Translations under genes and position numbers: made by a program
Notes under the pieces: model-generated
What the model saw: only the letters and a program-made list of their open reading frames with translations
The model's database searches: none
What the model was told of the DNA's origin: nothing
Shown: one piece after another, positions 22,213 to 33,200 of the stretch
How positions within the stretch are numbered: the stretch's first letter is position 1
Layout: every line of letters starts with the position of its first letter
NCBI GenBank assembly: GCA_001662425.1
Contig: BDDC01000152.1
Span: 9,158 to 50,502, forward strand
Direction: 5' to 3'
Length of the DNA: 41,345 bases
DNA from: Chlamydomonas sphaeroides
Taxonomy: Eukaryota; Chlorophyta; Chlorophyceae; Chlamydomonadales; Chlamydomonadaceae

Positions 22213-22835
22213 TTATGCAAACCTATTAAACAGAAAACTCGGACCCGGCCGTCGGTCGTCGCTGGCGTTCAGTCCCTCGGCTGCATATGAGCAACGCTTC
22301 GCACTTCAGGCAAGGGTTTCTGTTGGCGGCGCGACTCTTGCCGTGCAAAGCAAAGCGATGAGGCGTGAGACCAATGGGGGCCCATGCGGAATCCGGGCCA
22401 AAGAGCCCTCGACTTCGGGCTGCTCGCCATAACCCCTTGCACTGCTGACTAGCGGCCTGCCCACACATCCTTCTGTGCTTGGCACCTAGGCTGTCCAGCA
22501 ACCTCGCGCGTTGCCCGATTCTTAACAACTTTCCACAGAACCCGAGCAATTCGCGCGGGCTCTTCAGCGGCTCGGTCTACCGAGCTCAAGCTACGGGGCC
22601 TGGTGCCCCATAACTGCGCCGGCCAAGGTGTGTCAGTTCACAATTGCAATGGCGGACTCGCGACGGCGCGGACTTGCCGTCTGCAGCCCAATTTGCATTG
22701 ATGCAGCTGTAAGAATGCCATGGCTGCCAGCCGTGTTGCCTCCTGCGCTGTTTGTTTATTACGAACGCATGTCCGCATCCTTCTGGGCCCTGCAGGGCCG
22801 TTTTAGTTCCAAGCTCCGTCGCGCTCGCTGCAACC

Positions 22836-25800
22836 ATGGGTGGCGGTAAGCTACTGCTAGCAGGCTTGGCCAGCGCAAGCCCTTTGTCACACGTGCTTGC
22901 ATGCGTCGCTCGCAGAGGGCGAGGTCAAGGTCGCCGTGGGCTCGGGCATTGAGGAGGTCAACTTCGAGAAGATTGACCTCAAGGAGGCGCTCTCCATTCT
23001 GAACGTAAGCCGCCGTCACGTTGATCGCTAGGGTCACTGCCATGAAGCGAGCGCGTTATATTCCATGCAGACAACTCCTCACGGACTCTCCAGTGCGGAG
23101 GTGGAGAAGCGCTTGGCAGAGTATGGCCCCAACAAGTTGCCCGAGAGCAAGCGCATTCCCATCCTGGTCTTCCTCGGCTACATGTGGAACCCGCTGTCGT
23201 GGGCTATGGAGGCGGCCGCCATTATCGCTATCGCGCTGCTGGACTATGCCGATTTTGCGCTCATTGTCGGCCTGCTCATCCTTAACGCTGTCATCAGTTA
23301 CTACGAGGAGGCGAACGCCGACGCTGCCATCAAGGTGCGTCCCCGCTGCCGGCCCCCGCCCCCCCCCCCGCTGTCCACCGCCGCTGCTCCATATCTCCGG
23401 CCGCTGTTGCTTCGCCCTTGCACCGCCCTCTCTCCTCACGCTGACCCGCTCCTCGTTCTTGGCCACCTTTCCCGTTCCGCTCCCGCAGGCATTGGCAGGC
23501 GCTCTAGCACCCAAATGCAAAGCGATACGAGACGGCACGCTGCAAACGATTGACGCCATCCACCTCGTCCCCGGCGACGTCGTTATCATGAAGTTCGGTG
23601 ACGTAGTGGCGGCCGACGTCAAGCTGTTCTCCGACGACCCTCAGAGGCCGCTGGAGCGGCACGAGGAGGAGGTGCCCATGCAGGTCCGTACCGTACCGCG
23701 CCCGTTTATTCCTGCGGTTGAGGGCACCCAGCCTGGCCGTACTCGAGGGCCCACGCGCCACAAGGCTGCCACCATCAGCCAGCTGCACCGTGTACACACT
23801 AATCGACGGTGGTACTCTGTTTCGGACCTACAAAGTTCAGCACACTGCCTGACGCCGCTTCTGCGCCTGCTGCCGCTGCCTCTGCCGCAGATCGACCAGG
23901 CCGCCCTGACCGGCGAGTCGCTGCCCTCCAAGAAGACGACTGGCGACGTGGCGTTCTCGGGCTCGGCCATCAAGGCCGGCGAGCGCCATGCCGTTGTGTA
24001 CGCCACCGGCATCAACACCTTCTTCGGACGGTGAGCCCGGTGTTCGCCCATGGTTGTCGCTGACGACCCCCCTCCCTACCTCGGGCCGGGCTGGCGGTCT
24101 GGCGGTCTGGCTAAAAGAGCCTGGTCATGACTGGCCTGCCCGACGTGCCGCCTGTGACCCGATCGCCCCGTGTCCCTCCCATTGCCCCAGTGCCGCGGCG
24201 CTCATCAGCGGCACCAACAACGTGGCCAACCTTCAGGTCATCATGACCAAGATTGGTGGCGTGTGCCTGGTGACGATTGGCATCTGGGTCGTCATCGAGC
24301 TGGCTGTGCAGTTCGGCCACTACAAGCACCGCTGCACCAGCGGCGAGGGTGAGACGAGTGCCAGGCAGCACGCGCCGTGCCCACCCACGTCGCCGCCACG
24401 CTGGCCGCCCGCAGCATGGACGCCACACTCGGCAACCTCGCCGCCCTTGGCCCGCGCCTCACCTCAACAGCCCCTCACCTCACCTCCTCGTGACCTGACT
24501 CTTTTCCTCCCCCTGTTCACGCTTCTCCTGCTCAGAGGGCTGCCCCACGCTGACCAACATGCTCGTCATCCTGGTGGGCGGCATCCCCATTGCCATGCCC
24601 ACGGTGCTGTCGGTGACGCTGGCGCTGGGCGCCGCGAAGCTGGCCAAGGAGGGCGCCATCGTGGCTCGCATGAGCGCCGTGGAGGAGATGGCCGGCATGG
24701 ACATCCTCTGCTCCGACAAGACCGGTGCGTAGGGGCCGCAGGGCCGTGGCGCAGCGGAGGGCGCAGTCCAGGGGCTGGGGAAGGGTTCAGCAGTCGCGCG
24801 CTGCCATGGGAATGAGACCCGGCGGCTCAGCTCGATTGAGCGGTGGCTGCGTAGCGGGAGTTGACTGACGCTGTCCTTCCTGCGTGCTTTCTGCGTGTGT
24901 CTTTAGGCACGCTGACGCTGAACAAGCTGTCGATCGACACTGGCAACATCCACGTGACGGAGCCGGGCATGCAGGTGGAGGACGTGCTCAAGTACGGCGC
25001 GCTGTCGGCCGACATTGCGGGCGAGGAGCCCATTGACATCGTGCTCTACAACAGCTACCAGCAGGTCGGTCTAGATCTGAGGGATTGGGGTGGGGGTCTC
25101 GTGTCGGGGTGCGCCCGGCAACACACGCTTTGAGCTATGCCTCTGCCCTTCGCTTAGCCTCCCTCTGTTGCTCCTTGCTCCTACCTACCTCGCAGGCTGC
25201 CTCGCTGGCGGGCCGCTACAAGAAGATCAAGTGGGTGCCCTTCAACCCCACGGACAAGTTTACGGCCGCCACCATTATGGACCAGGACACGGGCCGCGTG
25301 TTCCGCCTGCTCAAGGGCAGCCCGCAGGTCGTGCTGGGCAGGGCCCACAAGTGAGTGACCGGACCGCAGCGCGTGCGTGAGGACGCAGCGTAGATGATGG
25401 GTGTTTAGTGGACTGAGCAGTCATGCCGAGCTGTGCGAGCGGTTCCTGCCACTGCGGGGTACGGTGGAAGGCACCCACACGGTCGTGAGCCCAGGCATCC
25501 CGGAGCGTCCGCCCCGCATTGTGGCCCACCTCTCGAGGCGCTGAGCAGCGCTGTTGTGTCCTCCTGCCGGCCGCGCCCTTCCGCCACGCAGCAAGGACCG
25601 GCTCGCCGACATTGTGAACGGCAAGATGGTGGAGTTCGCCAACCGCGGCTTTCGCTCGCTGGGCGTGGCCATGGCCGAGGGTGACGGCGCTGACGGCAAG
25701 ACGGAGTGGCACATGCTGGCGCTGCTGCCGCTGTTCGACCCGCCGCGCGTCGACACCAAGGCCACCATCGAGTACTGCCACACGCAGGTGTGTTCCGTGT

Positions 25801-28786
25801 GTGTGTGTGCATCGGGGGTGGCCGTGCGGGTATGTGTGCAGTGCAGGGTGTAGTTTTCACGCCGGCTTGAGGCAGGCTGGGGAGGGGTTGCTTTTGGGGC
25901 TCGCCGTGCGGGGAGGCTGGCGGGGCGCTCGATGCACGAGGGTTACTCCGGTTGCCTGTGTTGCGAGCTGCCATCTGCCGCCTACCGCGTGTGTGTCCGC
26001 TACCCAGGGCATCGAGGTCAAGATGGTGACCGGCGACCACCTGCTCATCGGCAAGGAGACCGCGCGCATGCTGGGCATGGGCGACCAGATGTTCCCCTCT
26101 GAGGTCCTCATCAAGGTGCGGGCCGAGGCAGGGGCAGAGGAGGTGGACGGGAGAGGGGCTTAAGGCGAGCTTTGTGTGGTAGGGTACGAGAGATGGACGA
26201 GGCTCGGAAGCCCTACCGAGAGCGGCGGTGGGATGGGCGGGTAGGGATGGGCGGGTAGGGATGCGGCAGTTGGGCCAAGCCAGGCGGGCGTTGACGCTGC
26301 CCGCCCGCTTCCTCGCAGGCCAAGAACGGCGACAAGGCCGCTCTGGGCGAGTTCCGCGACGTGGTGCACATGGTGGAGAGCTGCAACGGCTTTGCCGAGG
26401 TGTTCCCCGAGCACAAGTACGAGATCGTCGCCATCCTGCAGGTAAGGCAGGCCGGCCCGAGGGGGCGGTTGGAGGACGGAGTTGGGTACATGCGATGTCG
26501 GTGTTCGAGGTTGTGGCCGTCCCAATACCGAGGCGGTGGCCTTGACGCGTCCGTCTCTGTCGCCTCGTCCTCACCTTGCCCTGCTCCCACTCCCGCGCCA
26601 ACCTGCAGGACGCCGACCACGTGGTGGGCATGACCGGCGACGGTGTCAACGACGCGCCCGCTCTCAAGAAGGCCGACGTCGGCATTGCGGTGGCGGGCGC
26701 CACGGATGCGGCCCGCGGCGCGGCCGACATCGTGCTCACGGAGGCTGGTCTGTCTGCCATCAAGACCGCGGTGCTGGGCGCGCGCAAGATTTTCCAGCGC
26801 ATGACGACCTACTCCAAGTACACTGTTGCCATGACGTTCCGTATCTGCTTTACCTTCGGCCTGCTGACGGTCATCTACGACTGGTGAGCCAGCCAACCAG
26901 CAGGCGGTGTGCAGCTGCCTAGCGCGTTAGCTGTGTGGCCGGTTTGGATCCGCGACTGTGCCACCTACGCATGCTTTGGGGTTGGTGTGACGGCTGTGAC
27001 GGCCGTGCGTAAGGGCGCCTCGTGCGCTGGACGCGCGCTGGACTGTGTCCGTGTCCCAACTGACCTCGACCCCCACGGCAGGTACTTCCCCACCATCCTC
27101 ATCGTCATCATGGCCGTCTTCAACGACGGCGCCATGATTGCGCTGGCCAAGGACCGCGTTGAGCCGAGCAAGCAGCCCAACGCCTGGAACCTGAGGAACA
27201 TCTTCCTCATGGGCGCCGTGTACGGCCTGTACCTGACGCTGAGCACCTGGGCGCTCTACCAGACGGCCTGCAAGACGACGTTCTTCGAGGACCACACGCC
27301 GCTGTTCTCGCTGGACGACCGCCACTCGTCGCTGTCGGCGTGGTGCGAGAGCTACGTCTCGGACTATATCAAGGCTAACAAGCTCACCAAGCCCGGCAAC
27401 CTGCCCCTGGTGAGTGCGGTGCGGGGGCAGGAGGGCTGTTGTGAACTTTGTGTGGGGCCGTGAGGCCGTGGAGGGCTGGCGGAGGAGGTGGGGTTGGAGT
27501 TTGCGGGCAGCATGCGATTGATTGGCGCCGCTGATGAGATTCATACTCAAGGATCAACCACCTGACTCACGAATGGTGACTACCCGAGTTCTGAGGCCCA
27601 TGACACTGTTCATTGCACTCGCACGCCCTGCTCTACGACCACACACCGCTCACCTAGCCATTCTCACAATGAACACATGCTCACCTCCCACATCCTCTTC
27701 CCTTTCCGCTTCCCTCCTCCTCTACCGCAGACCCCCCACGACAGCGTCTGCTTCGTGCCCACCTACAACGTCCAGAACGTGTTCAACGCCAACAACGGCG
27801 TGGCCAACATCCCCGCCTGCCTGCGCGACTACGGCGGCGAGTCGATCGTTGACCAGTGCATGGTGGAGCAGAAGTACGTCCGCGGCGCCATGCTCCGCAC
27901 CCTCATCTACAACCAGGTGTCGGTCTCCGGCCAGGCGCTGGTGCTCGTGGTCCGCAACCAGGGCTACTCGCTGACCCAGGTAGCGGGCGGCCTGACGTAC
28001 ATTGCCTTCGTGCTCGCGCAAATCGGCTCGACCGTCATCTCGGTGTTCGGCTTCGGTGGCTACGTGCCGCCTCGCCACGACGAGCGCGTGGAGGACTGCC
28101 AGTTTTGCTCGTACAGCGACCGCACCGAGGTCAAGTTCTGGCCCAGCAAGGAGGTCCCCCAGGCCGGCGAGGAGAGCCGCTACACTGCCAGCGTGCTGGG
28201 CTGCCTGTGAGTGCGGCTCGGGCTGGGGCGACGGGCTAGGGAGGCCGGGGTGGCAGTGGCGTCTGGCTGGCACGGGGCGCTGCGGCCGGGAGCCAGGATC
28301 CACGCCTCCTCGCTGCGCGGCTCTCTGACGCGTCCCTTGCCCTCACCCCATTTTGCCTACCGCAGCGGCTACGTGATCGTTGCCTGGATCTGGTCCGCCA
28401 TCTGGTACGTGCTTCTGGACCCCATCAAGTGGGCGCTGTGCTGGATTCTCAACGAGGACGGCTTCCGCGACCAGTCGACCATGCGCCACGAGCGCCGCGT
28501 GGAGCTGCAGCGTCCCAGCGCCGAGAAGGGCCTGGAGCTGGGCGGCATGCACGCGCCCACGGCCTCGAACCCGCTCGGCCGCGCGTCCATCTCGAAGCCC
28601 GTCAGCCACGTGCTGGACCGCGCCAGCGCCGCCATCGTGCCGGTGCACCGCACCAGCGAGGGCTTGGTGCGCGTGTCTGCGGACCCCGCCAAGGCGCGCG
28701 ACCTGGCGCGCCGCAGCAAGCTGGTGGACGGCATGCAGCGCAACAGCGGCGGCGCGGCCGCCAAGGGCGAGATCTCGCGCGCGTAA
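22836..28786 (+). CDS. PMA: Plasma-membrane H+-ATPase (P-type, P3A), 16 exons
   Basis: Exons in phase: 22836-22845, 22916-23004, 23071-23334, 23489-23683, 23891-24030, 24191-24348, 24536-24724, 24907-25064, 25196-25350, 25592-25787, 26008-26115, 26319-26441, 26609-26883, 27082-27409, 27731-28206 and 28366-28786 (TAA), 1094 residues. It hydrolyses ATP to pump H+ out of the cell. Visible motifs are a first membrane hairpin (WNPLSWAMEAAAIIAIALL), actuator TGES (193-196), CSDKTGTLTLN with phosphorylated Asp 346, KGSPQ in the nucleotide domain, VTGD (525-528) and MTGDGVNDAPALKKADVG (603-620). Later membrane segments include YTVAMTFRICFTFGLL and GYVIVAWIWSAIWYVLL. Length matches algal pumps (about 1080). 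An unusually long, Cys-containing segment (CFVPTYNVQNVF to VDQCMVEQ) precedes the QVSVSGQALVLVVRNQGY helix. The C-terminal tail is basic and ends EISRA, without the plant 14-3-3 binding end. Exon 1 is only 10 nt. Confidence 0.95.
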
Positions 28787-30294
28787 GCCGCGGCAGCGGC
28801 GGTGGCGGGGGTTGCTGTGCGTGGAGGCGGCCGGAGGGGCCTGCGCCGGGCGCTTGAGCCCGTGCGCGTGAGTTGACGCGTGGGAAGCGGCTTTTCTGTA
28901 GAGTGTGGGGGTTATGTTCTGCATTGTGCAGGGTGGGGTATGAGAGCGGGCGCGGCGGCCGCGGAGGTTGCGGCCGCGGCCTGGGAGAGGAGGGTGTGGC
29001 TCGATCCAATGCGAGGGGGTGGGGGGAAGGTCGTAGGCCGAGCTGAGCTGCGAGAAGAGGAGACCCGCTGCCGTTTGGCGCGGCCAGCTGAGCAAACCGC
29101 ACTGTGAGCACTGTGCGATGGGACTGACTGCACGGCATCGTATTAAGGGCTGCGCGTCTGTCGTCACGCGTTTCGTCCCGGCGATAGCTGCCGTAGTTGA
29201 TGCGCCGGGTCGCTACTCTTGTGTTGCGCAACGCCACCTGCCTGCTGCTACGCGCTAGGCGCGGTGTTGCAAGGCCCTCGGGCTCGCACGCCGCCGCCGA
29301 AGCTGGCGCAGGGCTCGAGCTCGGTCGTCGGCTTTTGGGGGCGCTAGGCGCCTGTTTCGTCTGGAAGCCCCCCGTGCGCGTGCTGGAGCTCACGCGCACT
29401 GACGGTGGCTCCGGAGCAGCCGGCAGAGCCCTGGCAGGTCGGTGCAAGAAAAGAGGTGGAGCAAGAAAAGAGGGGGAGCGAGAGACTTGGGACTTTCGGG
29501 CGAGAGCGGTCAGTCGGGTGTGTACTTTTCGGCGCGCCTGCGACGGCGCCCGGGAGAGCGCGAGAGCAGCTGCCCGAATCGTGAGTGCGCGGCCTGAGGC
29601 CGGGGGCAGGGTGTTTACGTGAGTTTCGCGGGAGCGCGCCGAGCGCGTTACGGGCGTACGGGGGGCTGCCCCCTGGCCTTGCTGTCGGCGCCCCGCTGCA
29701 TGAGCCGTGTGTGCAACGTGGGAAGATGTGGGTGCCTGCGATGCTCCCGGCCGTTACCCCCCTCTCGGTATGGGCTGCGCCGGGCTGCCAGGTAGCCACA
29801 CGGTGAGACATCCCTTATGTGTGGCACCGAAGACTGCGGCTCGGAACCCCCGCGCTGCAAGGGATGTGGTCCGCAGCTGCGGCCCCGGCCCCATGCGAGC
29901 ATGACCGCAGGGCTGGTGTGTGGGTGTGCGCTCGCAGCCACCTCGCTGCCGCCACAGGCTTTCAAATGAAAACTACGGCCTAGCCAGCCTGGGCTCACTG
30001 TAAACACGCAGTTGCTGCCATCCGTGCCGCGGCGGTCACAGGGGATTATTGCCCCACATGTGGACACTCGTCCGCGTCCGAAAACCCCTCCCTACGCCTG
30101 GAATGCGCTGGACTGGTGGACTGCTTCCGAACACCGGCTCCCTACCGCAGGATCAGCGTGGCAGCACCGCAGGTACAGGTTCTTGACTTTCGTCTGTTTC
30201 TTACCGCCTCGTGCAACCGCAGCGCACAGCGAAGGCCGTGCCGCCATGGTATGCTCACCGCCAAAGACAACAGCAGCCCACTCCACATGCAGCT
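28787..30294. other. Region between the H+-ATPase and the helical-protein gene
   Basis: 1.5 kb between convergent stops, presumably including a long 3' UTR for the ATPase. No TGTAA is seen close to the stop; the first I found is near 30000. A direct GCAAGAAAAGAGG pair lies at about 29443-29475. A + strand ORF starting at 29200 (MRRVATLVLRNATCLLLRAR) resembles an organelle presequence and is followed by a GT donor near 29436, but no downstream exon could be matched. R3 copy 3 is at 30170-30200. Confidence 0.4.
30170..30200 (-). repeat. Short dispersed repeat R3, copy 3
   Basis: CAGGTACAGGTTCTTGACTT and CGTCTGTTTCTTA match 21202-21228, about 9 kb away. Reading the minus strand gives ACGAAAGTCAAGAACCTGTA, as at 20722. 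Confidence 0.6.
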
Positions 30295-33200
30295 CTACCG
30301 CAGCTGTGCCCGCAGCTGCCCCCGCCCACGCCCTGCCCCGTCGCTGCCCTTCCCCGCTGCGCTCCGCGCCTGCACCTCCCGCGCCACGGCCGCCCGCAGC
30401 CAGGCATCCAACAGCGGCCTCCTGCCGTGGTCGTCGCAGCGAAGCCAGCCGTCGTGGAGCGCCTGAGGCAGGCAGGGGGCGGAGGCGGCCTCAGCATGGG
30501 GGCAGGCCGGCACAGCAGGGGGCGGCCGTGCAAGCAGCTCGATCACGGCCGCGGCTAATGATAAACGCGGCTGTGGCACAGTTTATCCAGCCACCCATGG
30601 GGCTCCTGCCCTGATCCCGCCATCAACCCAGCTCGTGCTGGCACATGTCCATGGCCCCACCCCGACACATCCATCCCCACTGCAGTCAAGCGCTCGACGC
30701 CCGTCTCGACTGTCTGCCAGCCCGCCAGCGCCAGGCGCCTGTTCCCGAAGCTCGAGCGGCGTCACATGCCCATGAATGCGACCCCAGCAACCCCACGATT
30801 CAAGCTTGTAACCCCATATGACAGCTGTTGACTGCACTACTTCTCTGACATCCCCACGGCTGCCCACGTACCTGCAGCAGCGCCGTTCGGCCCAACGGCG
30901 GCAGCCCCTCCGCCAGCGCCTCCGGCTCCGCCAGCGCCGCCGGCAGCAGGCCATAGTCCACCTCAGCCACCAGCACCGCCAGGCTGGCGCAGCACCGCAG
31001 CTGCCGAGCCACCGCCGACGCCGTTGCTGCTGCCGCCGCCGCCGCCGGCCCTGCGGCCGGTGCTGGCGGCGCAGTCGCCGCCGGGCCCCGCGGCGCCGTG
31101 GGGCCGGCTGCGAGGGCCCCTGCCGCGGCCGCCTCATAGGCTGGCGCCCAAGCCGCGAGCTGCTGCGCCAGTCGGGCCACCGCCCAGGCCTTGGCGCCGT
31201 GCAGCAGCGGCAGGCAGCGCAGCGCCTGCCGCGGGCGTCAGGACGGGCGCGCGCGCAGGCGGTTGTTGGGCAGGTGACGTTCTCAACAGGCCCGGGCGGC
31301 AGCTGGCCCGAGAGACTGCACCGCCCAGCGCCGCGGCCCCTGCACCGCGTGGGCTGGCGTGCAAGCAGCCAGCCGCCGGCATGCCCAGCCGTCCCTGCTG
31401 ACCACTAGCCTGGGAAGCCTGGAGCTGTGCTCTGCGCTGCGCCACCCCTGCAGCCCTGCACCCCCGCACCTCGGCAACCTTACAGGCCAGCACCAGCGCC
31501 TCCTCCCTCGCGGCCCAGCACGTGAGCGCCCTGCGACCCAGCGACCCACGCCGCCCCGCCCGCCCTCAGAGGGCCCCACCTGCCGCAGCCCCTTCTCCAG
31601 AAGCTCCACGTCCTCCGCTCCACACGGCTCCTGGCACACACGCTCCACGTAGTACGGCAGCATCGAGCCCGCCAGCTCGTACAGCTGCTCGCCGCCGCCG
31701 CCGCCGCCACCGGCCGGCCAGGACACGCCGGGCCCTGAGGCCCCATTGCTGCCGGCCGCTGTTGGCGGCTGAGTTGCGGTCGCGGCGGCGGCCTGGCGGC
31801 ACAGGGCGTCCAGCAGCGCCGCCCACACACCATGCGCGGACCGTACAATGCCATCCGGCGCGCCCTTGAGCAGCAGGTACACGTACGGCAGTACGGCAGC
31901 CGCTGCCGTACTCACGTCGGCGGCGTGCGGCACGCAGGACGCCGCCAGTGGAAGCAGGAAGGCCAGGCGCGACAGCGGCACGGCGGCGGCGGCGGCCCCG
32001 TTTTCGGCGGCGCAGGCTTCCGCCACAGCGGCGTAGCAGGGCAGGGCCGCCAGCAGCGGTGGTGCCGCAGCCGACGGCGCCGCCGCGACGGCGGCGCTGA
32101 GCCTGGCCACCAGGTCCCCGTGCTGGCGCAGCTGCACACTGCAGAACTGGAGGTCGGCCAGCGCCACCAGCGCCGCCGCCGCCGTTGGGCCAACGGCCGC
32201 TGCTGCCGCCACCGAAGGAGGCGATGGTGGTGCAGCAAGCGGCGGCAGCGGCGGCAATAGCATGTCAGCAGCAACTGCCAGCACGCTAACGGCGCACACG
32301 AACCAGCGGTCCAGGAGCTCCCGCAGCGCTGCCGCCGGCTCGGGCGGCAGCGCCGCCAGCCAGGCCCGCCCGGCGGCGGCACCGGCCACAGCGGCGTAGG
32401 ACGCGTTCAGCCGCCGCGCCGCCGCCGCCGTGTCATGGAGCAGCGCCGCCGCGAGCGCAGCTGAGGTGACCGCTGCCGCCGCCGGCAGCGGCAGCCCGCC
32501 TGGCGGCGGTGGCGGCGGCCGGGCGGCCTCGACGGCGGCGCGCGCCAGGAGCTGTGTGTCAGCGTAAAGGGGCCCCTGGCAGTGGCTGGACAGCAGCTCG
32601 GCCGCCGCCGCGTGGGGCGCGCCTGCGAGCCGCAGCAGGGCAGCGGGGCAGCGACTGTGTGGGTAAGCGCTCGCAGGGACACCCTTCGCTCGGCAGGTCC
32701 CCTTCCCGTGCATGTGAGAAGCACCCACCCGCAGCAACCCTTCAGAGCCACCCCCCTTGCAGGCCGCGGGTAAGCGCCGATCGCCCACAACTCACCAGCC
32801 GCCGCCAGCGCCAGCAGCCGCTGCAGCCCCAGCGACCCATGCAGCAGCGCCGCCAACGTGCCGCGCGCAGGGTGCCAGCCGCCGCAGGCCGCCGGCGGCG
32901 CAGCCAGGCGCTGCGCCAGCTCGGTCAACGCCAGGCCTGGCAGCGGCGGTGCGGCACGAAGGCGGGACCAAACGCAGCCCAGCGCAGCGTCGAGCAGCAG
33001 CGGCGACCCCGCCGCGGACAGACTGCTGCTGGGTCCCAGCGCGGCCCGGCTGCTGCGCCAACACGCGCCTGCAGCCGCTGACGAGGCTGCCGCCGAGGCT
33101 GAGGCGGCGGCGGCGGCGCCGCTGGCATGCAGCAGGGCCGCCGTCAGCGGCGCCAGGCGGGGCTGCAGGCCCTGCAGCAGCAGCGGCTGCTGGCTTGGTG

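Larger units (their letters stand above)
20289..22835. other. Repeat-rich intergenic region upstream of the H+-ATPase
   Basis: Besides the R1, R2 and R3 copies listed separately, I find no gene. The last few hundred bases (about 22640-22835) must hold the ATPase 5' UTR and promoter; a TTTGTTTATTACG patch near 22750 is the most AT-rich part, but no firm TATA box can be assigned. Confidence 0.45.

Noticed and set aside
30170..30200. R3 motif considered as part of a tRNA or other RNA gene
   Set aside because: No cloverleaf or A/B-box arrangement could be found around any of the three copies.
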